In this document: positions 25,186 to 36,871 of the stretch, one piece after another
Numbering within the stretch: the first letter of the stretch is position 1
How the letters are laid out: the number at the start of each line of letters is the position of its first letter
DNA from: Amaurobius ferox
Lineage: Eukaryota > Arthropoda > Arachnida > Araneae > Amaurobiidae
DNA length: 64,000 nucleotides
Direction: 5' to 3'
Assembly: GCA_951213105.1 (NCBI GenBank)
Contig: OX578137.1
Span: 79,195,604 to 79,259,603 of the forward strand
Notes under the pieces: generated by a model
Told to the model about the DNA's origin: nothing
What the model saw: only the letters and a program-made list of their open reading frames with translations
Database searches by the model: none
Made by a program: the position numbers and the translations under genes

Positions 25186-25415
25186 TCAAAAACCCTGTCT
25201 AGACAAAATATTTCGTATAATTTTATCCAGTATTCCTAGTTTGAATTCGATCATAACTTGAACGAAACTTGCTTTTATTTTTTCGTCTTCGACGGCCCTT
25301 GAAGTCAAATTTAACGTTAGAACGTATGGAAAAGAAAATATAATTATACCTCAGAAAAATAAACATTCTAGCTTATTAAATTCTCGAAGTCAAGTTTCTC
25401 GTATTTCCTGTAGGG

Positions 25416-25716
25416 AGCTCGTGAAGAGCCGCAGGATATCGAAAGGACTATTTTGGATATCCCAAAATGCCATCTAATTAGTCATAATTGCGTCGTAAAA
25501 TCTTCTGGTAAATTCAGTAATAAAACTGGAAAATTATACCTTTCCCGTAATGTTATTAAAGCTGATATCCGAGAATGCAAATTAGATTTAGATAGAGAGC
25601 TTCAAAATATTTTGAAGATAATTAAGTTAATTTCAATGTTCCTCAATATGAATTATACGACATTTTCATATTTTCAATTACTCATTAATGACAAAAAGTG
25701 TTTTTTTTATTCTTAA
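25416..25716 (+). CDS. Weak candidate terminal exon, function unknown
   Basis: A pyrimidine-rich TTTCTCGTATTTCCTGTAG ends at about 25415, like a splice acceptor. The frame then stays open to a stop at 25714-25716, giving REEPQDIERTILDIPKCHL and about 80 further residues; the 87-codon ORF starting at Met 25453 is its 3' part. Composition is more protein-like than other short ORFs here (mixed charged residues, KSSGKFSNKTGKLYLS). I do not recognise the product, see no upstream exon, and the last 25 residues are AT-driven. It may equally be a transposon relic or chance. Confidence 0.15.
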
Positions 25717-26192
25717 TATGAGAATGCCAGGAAGTCCAAGTCCGATTGATTGTTTTAAATTATGGTTAATACATTATCACAAGTGTTATTAGTTTCAAAG
25801 TTATAAATTATTTTGATTATTTTTTCTCTTAATTCAAGTTTCATGTTTAGCCTAAGTTTAAATTAATATTGGGGATAATTTTACTATGTGGTTCAGAGGA
25901 TAGTGATGACTAGGGGCTATTTCAAAAATCGCTGGATGAGGAGGTACATAAATTGCAAAAGTGCAGCAAAACAGAAAGTTGTTAATTCCTAATTTTTCAA
26001 TGTTCTTAATCTCTGATTGATTGTTCTTTATTTAATTTTACCAGTAGTCGTGTAATAATCAACAGTTTTTACGCACATAAATTAACAGAAATGTAAGATT
26101 ATGTAAATTTATATCAATAGAACATAAATAAGGTTGTATATTAATTAGTTGCAAATTTGACTAATGTTATAAATATATCAGTTGGTTACAAA

Positions 26193-28585
26193 TCTATATA
26201 AATAAAATTGAATATATGTCTGTCTGTTTGTCCCATCATCACGGGAGAACGGCTGAACCGAATTTGATGAAATTTTGTAGGTAGCCATGAAATAGTCCCA
26301 TTTAAAATTTAGTCCATGTTTTGAGTTTCTACGACAAGTGGTTCTCGAGATATTAGTGAAAAACAAAACTATCGTTCGTCTCATCATCACGGGAGAACGA
26401 CTGAACCGAATTTAATAAAGTTTTATGTGTAGCCATAAAATAGCCCCCTTTAAATGTTATCTAAGTTTCGAGATTCTAAGACCAAAATTTATCGAGAAAT
26501 TAATGAAAAATGAAATTTTTTCCTAGGCGTTATACCCGCTAACTCCCTGGTTCCTCCAAAATAAAAGGTTGGAAACCGTTTGTTTTAAACGTAAAAGTTA
26601 ATTAAAATTTTATCTCCGAGTTTGGTGGAAGATTTTTGAGCTAATTAGTCACTTTCTGAAAGCATGAAATGTTTGAAACCATGAATGTTTGAAACATGAA
26701 TTTAAATGGAAATCAATCCCCATGGTTTATTTTTCACAAGATTTTAATCAACAATGAAAAGTAAATCAAAAGGGTTATTTAATTATTAGAATTTTATGAA
26801 GAATATTCTATCTTGTATCATGTTTCTCGGCAAAGCAATTAAATTAAATGCGTTTGTTAATGTTCATTATTATTTTTTCGAATTAAATAATAAATAAATT
26901 GATTTAAAAATATATCTTATGAATGAACGGTTTTTACATCACTTTCCTTTATTTTGGCAAACAGTTTAAGCTTATATATAATATATATCCTAATACAATT
27001 TTAATGTTTTCATTTAGTATATACAAACGGGATCAGGATATTTTATTCAAATCTGCATATTCAGTGCTACGAATTTGGCAGTATTTGGCTAACTTGGCAA
27101 CTTACTTAAGCGTTGTCAAATTGACGGAAATGTCGTCAAATTGATAAACATCACGCAAAGCAATGAAATTTATTTTGTTTTGTTAGAAGAGAATATTTTT
27201 TTGAAGAGAGTACTGGAATGATGTTTCGTTAGCATTTGTCTGTCAGTCCAATCGTCCTACTTAGTAACACATTTAGCGAATATTTAAAATGTCACCAAAG
27301 TGATAAAAATATTTGTAAATCCATAAAAATATCTTGAAAGGATAGAATTGCGCTAAATAAGGGAAATGAATTGTGTTTAGTTGGGGGAGAGTATTGATGA
27401 TGTTCATTCAATTTGTCGCTAAGTGAGACTGCCAGTTCTACAATCTCGCTAGGTGATAAATTTAGCGATTCTTTTAAATGTCACCAAATTGACGAAAATG
27501 TCGCCAAACCTTTCATAGAGATAGCATTATTCAGACGTTATTTTTTCCAGCAATTCTACTTGGAGGAAATAATATCATGTCGCTTAGCAACGGAATTAAA
27601 TCCAATGTGTTTAAGCGTTAGATGATTTTTATTAAATCTTTTCCGATTCGAATAATGAAGATATGTATATAAAATAAATTTTATTGCCATTGCATTTTTG
27701 ACTGGATAATATTAATTACTGTCTTCATGTTTAAACGTTATTATTATTGATATTTTCGGGGATTATTGATTCAGGGATTATCGATATTTTCAGTTATTAT
27801 GCCATTGTTTTATTGCGGCAAAAATTGCTGAAACTCATATAGTGTACGTTGTACGATGGTAATCTTCTACAAATGCACGGGTCTTCTAATCTACGAGAAT
27901 ATAAGTAGTATAGGTATATATTAGCATATATTTTAACATATATTGGCATATATTGGAATCAAGTGCGGTCTTCTGGCATGAATATCGCAGGGATTATTGA
28001 TATTTTCATTTTATTACATTATCTGTTTTATTTTGGCAAACATTTTTGAGACTCATATTGTAATACGGGTAATCTTCTACTAACACTTGGACATATCTTC
28101 TTCGACATTATAAGAAGTACGGGTATATATCTTCCTACCTAATTTTAGCACTTTCATTTTGGCATGTATTGGAATCAAATACTACATTCAGGTTTAAAGT
28201 TTACGAGTTTATTGATATTTTCAATTTATACATGTAATCTACTAATACACGTTATATCGTATAATATTCGCGTACATAAATAGTATGGATCCCATAAAAT
28301 TTTAACACTTTTAATTTGCATATATTGATTCAATTCCATATTTTTTGTAAATTTATTTACAAAAGGGACCAGGATGTTTTATTCTTCAGATCTGCCCGTG
28401 AAGATAATTTTTTATAGCAAGAATACATATTCTTAAACTTATTTTTAGGAGAATTTAATGAAATGTTTTAACATAATATTTTGATTAAAAATTCCATTTA
28501 GTATACTATAAGAATTTGAACATGACTATGAATTTTAAGTTTCTTTATATTACGTATTTTGTCCGAAGAACAGGTATGCTGTCAG
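26193..28585 (+). mobile_element. Helitron-like element H2 (non-autonomous)
   Basis: Plus-strand relative of H1: 5' end A then TCTATATAAATAAAATTG, (GTCT)n and the CATCATCACGGGAGAACGG block. The interior parallels H1, including TTGGCGAC-type motifs at 27040-27510. The 3' end is decayed (GCTGTCAG where GCTGCTAG is expected, near 28578-28585). ORFs at 26923, 27413 and 26178 (minus) sit inside and have no transposon-protein features. Confidence 0.66.
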
Positions 28586-28704
28586 TTATAACATACACTT
28601 GTTTACGAATGTCTGCGCGACGTGGTATTAAAACGACTTTTAATCACGTTTCCATCTAGTTGTGTAAGGATTAAATTTCACGTCTATATAAATAAAAAAA
28701 ATTG

Positions 28705-29230
28705 TTGGTTATAAAAATAACTACAAATTAATTATTACACTCAAGGACAATGGAAGTCGTGCACCAAGAAGAAAACATGGTACAACCGCGAAATGATGCA
28801 AATAGATAGAGGGCAAGCTGGTATGCAAATGAGCCCAGTCTGATGTGATTTTGCATGACCGCACACCCGTAAGTAGTTCTGCAAGCATGAGCTATAGGCC
28901 TCATAAACCGGCATGTAGTCGACGCTTCATCAACACAAGAAGCTTCGGCCGACACAAGCACGAGTACGGCGTGAAAAGAATGGTGGGTAGACGCTAGAAA
29001 CGTCGATATACTCAACTGACGGACTTCGAGATAGACCTAATCATAAGGCTTAAAATAGCAAGGTGGTCAGCGTGCCGTATAGCCTGTCACGTGGATCGTT
29101 CGAATTATACCGTCCGACGGTGTTGGGTGCACTGGACACGGGACGCCATCCAGACACAGAGGACCGGCTCTGGACGGTCTAGGCATACCATGTGTAGAGA
29201 GAATCGAATATTCGTGGGCAGGCACGTATA
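28705..29230. repeat. Tandem duplication of a Tc1 front end, copy 1
   Basis: This 526-bp block is repeated at 29236-29761, separated by 5 bp, with roughly ten differences. It includes about 270 bp of leader and the first 80 or so codons of a Tc1-like transposase. Just upstream, TCTATATAAATAAAA at 28683 resembles a Helitron-like 5' end that is cut off. Confidence 0.9.
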
Positions 29231-29235
29231 AGTTA

Positions 29236-29761
29236 TTGGTTGTAAAAAATAACTACAAATTAATTATTACACTCAAGGACAATGGAAGTCGTGCACCAAG
29301 AAGAAAACATGGTACAACCGCGAAATGATGTAAATAGATAGAGGGCAAGCTGGTATGTAAATGATCCCAGTCTGATGTGATTTTGCATGACCGCACACCC
29401 GTAAGTAGTGCTGCAAGCATGAGCTATAGGCCTCATAAACCGGCATGTAGTCGACGCTCCATCAACGCAAGAAGCTTCGGCGACACAAGCACGAGTACGG
29501 CGTGAAAAGAATGGTGGGTAGACGCTAGAAACGTCGATATACTCAACTGACGGACTTCGAGATAGACCTAATCATAAGGCTTAAAATAGCAATGTGGTCA
29601 GCGTGCCGTATAGCCTGTCACGTGGATCGTTCGGATTATACCGTCCGACGGTGTTGGGTGCACTGGACACGGGAAGCCATCCAGACACAGAGAACCGGCT
29701 CTGGACGGTCTAGGCATACCATGTGTAGAGAGAATCGAATATTCGTGCGCAGGCACGTATA
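29236..29761. repeat. Tandem duplication of a Tc1 front end, copy 2
   Basis: Second copy; unlike copy 1, it runs on into the rest of the transposase. The break in copy 1 follows GGCACGTATA at 29230. Confidence 0.9.
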
Positions 29762-30045
29762 GACCCCACAGCTACCTTATCCGCGACACAGGCACACGTA
29801 GCGGCTCCTGTGCGCCCACGAACCATATCTAGACGGCTGAAGGAAGCAAATCTGGGATCCCAGAATCCCTTACGTGTGCTGCCGTTAACACGGGAACATA
29901 GGCGGCTTCGTTTGCAGTGATGCCAGACCAGGGCAAAGTGGAACGCCACATATTGGTGATGTGTGGTGTTTACAGAAGAATGCCGCTTTGCTTCAATGGT
30001 CAGCGTGTTCGGGTGTGGAGGTCCTCTGTACAACGCCACAATCCC
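29515..30045 (+). pseudogene. Tc1-like transposase pseudogene, truncated
   Basis: N-terminal helix-turn-helix region reads RRYTQLTDFEIDLIIRLKIA then SACRIACHVDRSDYTVRRCW, followed by GSGRSRHTMCRENRIFV (second HTH linker). After a stop near 29762 come PTATLSATQAHVAAP, RTISRRLKEANLGSQNPLRV and LPLTREHRRLRLQ, then a decayed VVFSDESRF-type segment near 29970 and NGQRVRVWRSS (about 29995-30030). The sequence is then replaced by an AT tract at 30045 and an RT-family arm, so the last two catalytic acidic residues are missing. The minus-strand ORFs 28728-29015 and 29710-30039 are antisense shadows. Confidence 0.75.
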
Positions 30046-30072
30046 AATATATATATATATCTATATATATAT

Positions 30073-30447
30073 ATATCATACCAGAAAAGTATAAAATTGA
30101 AGGAAAGCAATATATCAAAGAATGGCCGGGAGGGGGTTGTGACCCCCACTCCCCGGTTAAGCCAGCTTTGCGTCTAGACAACACTCCCGGTAGCCGATAT
30201 ATTGCACAAAGACGAATACCGAAGTATCAAAATTTTAAATGGATTCTAAAAAGGATTCCAAAAAAAGGATTTTAAAAAGGTTACAGAACATGAATGTGTG
30301 GAGTACCCATAAGACACGTATTTTAAAACTGTACTACTATATGTCTACTCTCCCAAAACTAAAGGCAATTAGATCCAAACATATAGATTTTAATGATCAA
30401 AGCAGATACCATACCACAACCCAAATGCACTATCCATCATGACGAAT
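30073..30447. repeat. Inverted repeat arm, left (RT element P3)
   Basis: About 375 bp, reverse complement of 30984-31356 with few mismatches. Contains GGGGGTTGTGACCCCCACTC at 30133-30152, the family hairpin in inverted orientation. The ORFs 29917-30177, 29961-30275 and 30239-30442 run through it and are unlikely to be genes. Confidence 0.92.
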
Positions 30448-30889
30448 TTTTGCCTGTAAAGAAAATTTTTTTTTATTGGATTTTGGATTTTATCCAAAAA
30501 GTTTAACTTTAACAGAAACACCATACAACCCTGATGAAAGTCTTAATTTTCTTGATTTGTCTCTGTACAAACTTCCTGATGGATCAACTGGATTTCGCCT
30601 CTACGATAAACGTAGAGATTTTAAATTTCTTATAAATTTCATTGTTCCTTGGTATTCATGCTTCCATAGGAATGTATACAGAAACATAATATTGAACCAA
30701 CTTTTGCGAAGCAAAAGAATCAACAGTCATGTTAATGATCGTTACAATAGCGATATTAACTTCCTCCATGGTGCAATTGCACAAGGCTTTCCGAAGCGTT
30801 TTCTGTGTAACATTATATGCAAATTTTATGGTATAACCGTAACTGAGAACTACCACATATATTTGGAAGCCGAACCTCCCGTGTGTTGA
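30448..30889 (+). pseudogene. Penelope-type reverse transcriptase C-terminus P3
   Basis: Open for 137 codons from Met 30476. Contains LDFGFYPKSL at the start (which follows the catalytic YxDD in the family), LNFLDLSLYKL (about residues 25-35), RLYDKRRDFKFLINF (about 46-60), VYRNIILNQLLRSKRIN (about 68-84) and a final FLHGAIAQGFPKRFLCNIIC. The catalytic palm is absent, so it cannot work alone. It sits in the 537-bp centre of the inverted repeat 30073-31356, with the right arm acting as its 3' non-coding region. Confidence 0.72.
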
Positions 30890-30983
30890 TCACGTTAGGG
30901 AGTCTGTGCCATCTTTACACAGGTTAAGAATGAGTACACTTTTATATACAATAGATAATAACTAGCAGATGGATTGGTGCTGG

Positions 30984-31356
30984 ATTCGTCATGATGGATA
31001 GTGCATTTGGGTTGTGGTATGGTATCTGCTTTGATCATTAAAATCTATATGTTTGGATTCTAATTGCCTTTAGTTTTGGGAGAGTAGACATATAGTACAG
31101 TTTTAAAATACGTGTCTTATGGGTACTCCACACATTCATGTTCTGTAACCTTTTTAAAATCCTTTTTTTGGAATCCTTTTTAGAATCCTTTTAAAATTTT
31201 GATACTTCGGTATTCATCTTTGTGCAATATATCGGCTACCGGGAGTATTGTCTAGCCGCAAAGCTGGCTTAACCGGGGAGTGGGGGTCACAACCCCCCCC
31301 CGTCCATTCTTTGATATATTGCTTTCTTTCATTTTTATACTTTTCTGGTATGATAT
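30984..31356. repeat. Inverted repeat arm, right (RT element P3)
   Basis: Mate of the left arm. It holds GTGGGGGTCACAACCCCCCC near 31279-31298. Penelope-like elements are known for pseudo-LTRs in direct or inverted arrangement, so the pair may be pseudo-LTRs. Confidence 0.92.
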
Positions 31357-31430
31357 TAAAATCCACAATGTAGTGCAGCATAGCGCCTTATTCGTGTGAT
31401 TTCTGGAATTTTGTAACTTTCATTTATACA

Positions 31431-31983
<553 letters not shown>

Positions 31984-32650
31984 TTAAAAAAAACTAATTG
32001 TTATAATGTTTTAATTATATGATTATATAAAAATGTAAAATGAAAAATAAACTAAAATAGAAACAATAAATTTGAAAATAAGGTACATAAATATTTAATA
32101 TTTTGAAAATTATTTTCGTCAAAAATATGTAACATTACCCTGTTTGATACTACGATTTGAGCCCCTTTATAAATGTGTTTGTGGAATACCCGTGTATTTA
32201 TTTCTTCCGTGAATCACTTGTTTAATAAATTTTTCATCTATGATTCCTGTTCATCCCGTTTTACTCACACGGGTGATTGTTCTGTCTCGTACTCTAACTC
32301 ACTGGACGGGTTTTAGGGAAAGTCACTGCAACCGATTGATTTATCTCCCTTGGTCTATTCCGTCATACTTATTTTGGATGCTTCTCGAATTTTCATTCAG
32401 TTACGGCTATCGCTCTCTCATGTGCACGATGTGTTTCTGTCTCATGGATAATGGTAATATTTGATTTCCTATTCTTTTTTTTTTCAATTCTTCTTCTTTT
32501 AATGCTTGCAGTCTGTGCATTGGCATGCATTTATAGTAACTCACCATTGTCAGTTCTGAAACAAGCATGTGTTTGGGTTAATTAAAGTTAGATAAACCGT
32601 CCAAAAAAATTGTCTAGTCTAATTAATCTTCAAAATTAAGTCAGTGCTGT
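31984..32650 (+). other. 3' region of RT element P4
   Basis: Homologous to 40401-41110. Shared landmarks: ACTACGATTTGAGC, CTCACTGGACGGGT, GCATTTATAGTAA and TGTTTGGGTTAATTA, in the same order. The 74-codon ORF at 32240-32464 is not conserved in the other copy. This tail lacks the GGGGTCACAATCCCC motif, so P4 and P5 form a separate subfamily. Confidence 0.65.
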
Positions 32651-33044
32651 ATATTTCTTTATTCGACACTGTGACCGTGGTTTTAACTGCTTTGTTGATT
32701 TTAATATTTTGTAATCACTTGAATTGGTTATTATATATTTCTAATATCAAATTTTCCATACTTAGCATTATGTAACAGATACATTAACATTTGTATCGTG
32801 AATCTAGTTCGTTCCATTAAGGATGGCATTTTTTTTAATTACCTGTTAATTTTCACTACTAAAATCATTGTACTGTGAATCTTGCACACATTTATTTCAT
32901 TTTGATAGAAGTTAAGCCATTGAATTACATAGGGGAAGTTCTGCGATGCCCACATCAGATTTTATCCATTAGGGTTATCATGATTTTTCTCTTTCCATCT
33001 GTTCATCTTTTCATCATTTACAGAACCCAAATTCCCAAATATAT
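32651..33044. other. Intergenic with a short ACTTTCC-family scrap
   Basis: At about 32932-32969 the sequence GGGAAGTTCTGCGATGCCCA then CATCAGATTTTA matches the far end of the ACTTTCC family. Otherwise nothing recognised; the 60-codon ORF 32875-33057 overlaps that scrap. Confidence 0.45.
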
Positions 33045-33415
33045 TATTCTACTATGACATGACAGGCAAAGCAGATAAAATCCATTTTACGTTCTTTATA
33101 TCAATATATTATTTTAATGGCCTGTGAGTAGTTGAAGGAGAGAAACAGGACTATAAATAACGGTAGTTTTCTATTAAATTTAACGCTTAAAATTTACCAG
33201 AAGTAGAATGGATGGGTGATCGCTTGGATACATTCTTTTTGATTGACTAGTATCTTCATCGCACTGTATCTAAGTAAGAAGGTTAGAAACAGATTCATTG
33301 ATAAGATAATTTCTTATTCTTATTTAGAGCAAAATATATAGAACAAAATATACGAGAAGGATTATTAAAAGAGAGAATACTAAGTTAAGCTATGAGCCTA
33401 TTTTTATATAAATTT
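33045..33415. repeat. Diverged direct repeat R-III, copy 1
   Basis: Aligns with 35970-36365. Shared landmarks: ATCAATATATTATTTTAA, GTTTTCTATTAAATTTAA, CTTAAAATNTACCA, CACTGTATCTAAG and AGAATACT. Non-coding. Confidence 0.7.
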
Positions 33416-35069
33416 TTAATTTGAAATATAGCGAATGAAAGCGGGAACAATCCTTTTTCATTTTGGGATCGGTTTGAAAAATATATGAAAACTAGTATTT
33501 AGTCTTATCAAAGTCAGAGTAACTAACACTTTTTAAGCTGCTACTCTTTTGTTTAACCAAGGTATGGTACTTATCTTCAAAAATATTTGCCTCAATTGAA
33601 ATTCGTCCGAACTAGGTTGTTGAGTTTCAGCATTTTATGTTCCCTGTTAGGATCTTTGTAAGTATTCTGAGTACGTCTCCTGTATATATACAGGCTGACT
33701 CAAGTGCCGTTTTGACTTTACCAATCCAGTGGATTATCGTCTAGCTGCGCTATATGAATGGTGCACCCATTTCAGATGGTTGATATATGATACGTGATTC
33801 TGCTGTAAGATAGATCCTTCTACTTTAAAAAATTGTACTAATCATTCAAAAAGATATCTAAATTATTTTGATTTTAGCGCAATACCGAGAAAAATACTAG
33901 AAAGTGTCATTTTTTAATATATACAGCCATCGCTTCAACTGGTAGTCAATGTGGCTGCTGTTGCACCATGTATGTGTGTATGTTTAGGAGTCTTAGTACT
34001 GAGAGAATTACCCCCGATCCCATTTGACCGGTGCTTGAGATAAACCGAAAATGCAGCTCCTCTACGTTCGTCCCAGTGGCCGATACTACAAGTGTGCAAA
34101 TATAACTTTCTAAACAACCTGAAGGTTATTGGGGGGTTGGAAATACACTTAATAAACATATTAGCTCTGCCGGCTGTCGGGGCCAGAAACGGAAATTCGA
34201 TTAGGTTAGGCTCCGTTCGGTGTTCGAAACTATAGGTGTGTAAAAATATTCGGCCTTCTAGTTCAGCAGTGGGCTTTTAGAACGCCTGAAAACTTTTCGA
34301 AAAAAAACATGTTCTCCGTCTCCTGGAGGTAATTAAAAAATCCAGCTTAGTAGAACTCTGTCTGACGGTTGGATTTACATTGAGTTCCTCTTAGGTCTGG
34401 AAATACTTTTACTATCATATATACTCCGCGAAAGAGTGGTGGTGGTGGGGGGCGTTAAATGAAAATCCATCCATGTTATGTTGCGTACCGTTTATAATAC
34501 TTTCCAACATAGTTAAAAATTGTTTATGACTTTCCTTATTCCGGCTGTCTGTCTGTCTGCCGTTCGCACGATAACTGCCGTAAAAATGGCTTTATGAAAA
34601 TGAAATTTTAGTATGTTGTTGAGACAATCTGTGGGTCATATGGGAATGTAAATGAATAATATCACCCTATTAGTTTTGAATGGCAACCTGATTGATAAAG
34701 TAAAATACATTGAACCCTATGGGACCTAATTTTTCAAACATTTCAGAAATTGCGTCCACAATTTTTGGAAACATTCGAATTGTCCCATATCATATGTAAG
34801 AAAAAATCAGCCAAATATGTTAGGTAGTTTTTTAAATGAAAATTAAAAAATAATTACACCCATTTTATATGAAGAGATCACGTGATCCACTTCAGTATAA
34901 AATATGCCATCCATCTTTTTTTTTCCTAGCATGAAACTCGTAACTTTTCCTTTAAATTTATATTTAGTGTTCCATTCGTCCGAAAACTGCGTTATTTTTG
35001 CGTATTTTCTGTGCCAACGCAATTACAGTATTTTTTTATTTAAATGATTATTAAACTTTGATTATTTCT
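33416..35069. other. DNA between R-III copies, first part
   Basis: Includes a GACTTTCCTTATTCCGGCTG then (TCTG)n start near 34517-34560, typical of dispersed arthropod repeats, followed by about 400 bp of unassigned repeat-like sequence. Minus ORF 33935-34159 is unsupported. Confidence 0.4.
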
Positions 35070-35880
35070 ACAACGTCTGTCTTCAAAAATGTCTGTTACA
35101 AAACCTAAACCACACCAGATGTCATGGTAGACACCAAAACCAAACATCAAGGCAAACGGATCAACAATTTATTAGATTTTGGATAAAAATGAATTGATAT
35201 GTATATAAAAACCTCAGATGAAATTTTTCCAAAGCTTTAAAATATTTTTGTTGCAAAATCTAAACCAAAGAATTCAAAGCCTGCCAAAAATGATCATTCA
35301 TTACGCCCTTTATTACTAGACATATCTAGTGCCAAAATAGTTAGCACAATATTCAGTCAACAAAAATATCAAATCTGACCAAAATTTCCGCTATGAAAAC
35401 CAAATGAGAACAAATTTCATGATGAACACCAAAATCAAATTTCAACATTTCTGAGCTACACCCTTTGGGTGAGCTGGACAGCCTAGATTGAGGAAACAAA
35501 ATAAAATTCAAGATAAGCTGATCACCAGTTTATCATCCATTTTATGATATGTATATAATTATTTAAGAAATGTTACTAAAACTGACCAAAATTCCCGTTG
35601 TAAAATCTAAACTGTACCGCTTCAAAATCGAGCAAACGATTAATAATTGCGTCATTCATTGTTGCAGAAATCTGGTTGCAAAATATTAGAAACATTAAAT
35701 TCTAAGTACAAAAATATCGAATCTGACTAACATATTTTTGTCGAGAAACCCAAATTAATCCAAACTTTATGGCGGCCACCAAAACGGAATTTGAAGGCAA
35801 ACGAATCAGCAATTTAACTTTATAAAAAAGTATCTGTGATGAAAATGAAGAGAGATTTAATGTATCAACATTTATACGGG
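35070..35880. repeat. Degenerate tandem repeat, about 290-350-bp unit
   Basis: Related segments recur at about 35070, 35362 and 35706: AATCTGACCAAAA-type, then CCAAATNNNANCAAA, then a GNNACACCAAAA segment, then GGCAAACG then CAACAATTTA. GTTGCAAAATCTAAAC at about 35251 recurs as GTTGTAAAATCTAAAC at about 35598. The short minus ORF 35702-35884 is part of it. Confidence 0.55.
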
Positions 35881-35969
35881 GCATTGGACAGAAAAATTGA
35901 CATGGCTAATGTTCGAAATTTCCCATTTACGCAATTCTTTTGTGTCCAAAATCTTAAATTTATTTTATT

Positions 35970-36365
35970 CTGCTACGTTATGGCAAACAAAGTAGATTAA
36001 ATACATTGTATGTGCTTTAAATCAATATATTATTTTAACCGTTCTGTGAATAACTACTTACAGAAGATAAACAGCGCTATCAATAACAAGAGTTTTCTAT
36101 TAAATTTAATGCTTAAAATGTACCATAGCGTAGCGGAAGCATAATGGATGAGTAAAATTACTTTTACACGCTTGATCAGGAAGATTCCAGTCAGAGACAA
36201 TCTCTTTGATGGAAGAGAAATTTCATACCACTGTATCTAAGAAATAAGGGGAGACGAAAATTTATTGATAGAAGAATTTTCTATTTTTATTTAGAACAAA
36301 ATGTATTAAGGAAAGATTACTGTAAAGAAGAATACTGCTATTGAGTCAAGCCATCAGGATTTTCA
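35970..36365. repeat. Diverged direct repeat R-III, copy 2
   Basis: Partner of 33045-33415, in the same orientation, 2.9 kb downstream. Confidence 0.7.
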
Positions 36366-36622
36366 TCTTTTATACATGTTTAATTTAAAGTTATCAAAGG
36401 TGTTTTGGGATACAAGCAATTTTTTATTGTTTGTTCAAAAAAAATATTTGGAAAATTTGCACATTATTTTCCATATAGTATATTTCGTCAAGCTGAAATA
36501 ATTTTTTATGCATGCTATTGCTTTAAGAGAAATACATGTAAACAAACTATATATAATGAAATGTTGAAAATATGCAGTGTAAAGAACTTCAGAAATTTAA
36601 ATGCACTATCTTCATAATTATT
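36366..36622. other. Short intergenic stretch
   Basis: AT-rich; a 70-codon ORF (36405-36617) without recognisable motif is not called. Confidence 0.4.
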
Positions 36623-36631
36623 TTTAAAAGG

Positions 36632-36862
36632 GCCGACGTGGTGGTCGGACAGTCAAGGCAAGCATTTCCTAGCGATCGTTCGGTTGCCGGGTTGTGGGTT
36701 CGAGTCCCACCTTCGGGTACGGATGTTGTGTCGTTGAGAACGATGTGTTCCGACCTCCACTGGTGTGCTGGGGAAACGTCATGTGACGACTAACAGGTTC
36801 ATGGTTCTGGCCGGTGTATAGGCGAATAATGAAAAATCAATGCCTGGCCATTGGAAAAAAAA
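36632..36862 (+). mobile_element. tRNA-derived SINE, copy 2
   Basis: A-box-like TGGTCGGACAGTC (about 36642) and B-box GGTTCGAGTCCC (about 36697), then a body of about 150 bp and an A-run tail. A 9-bp duplication TTTAAAAGG flanks it at 36623-36631 and 36863-36871. Head similar to copy 1, body partly different. Confidence 0.85.
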
Positions 36863-36871
36863 TTTAAAAGG

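Larger units (their letters stand above)
24869..26192. other. Spacer between head-to-head H1 and H2
   Basis: Contains a strong 23-bp-arm hairpin (25134-25185) and a weak candidate exon (25416-25716). The remainder is AT-rich and unrecognised. Confidence 0.45.

Noticed and set aside
29710..30039. 109-codon minus-strand ORF
   Set aside because: It is antisense to recognisable Tc1 transposase motifs on the plus strand.
33045..36365. Calling the R-III pair LTRs
   Set aside because: No TG..CA or AGT..ACT ends, no primer site, no coding interior.
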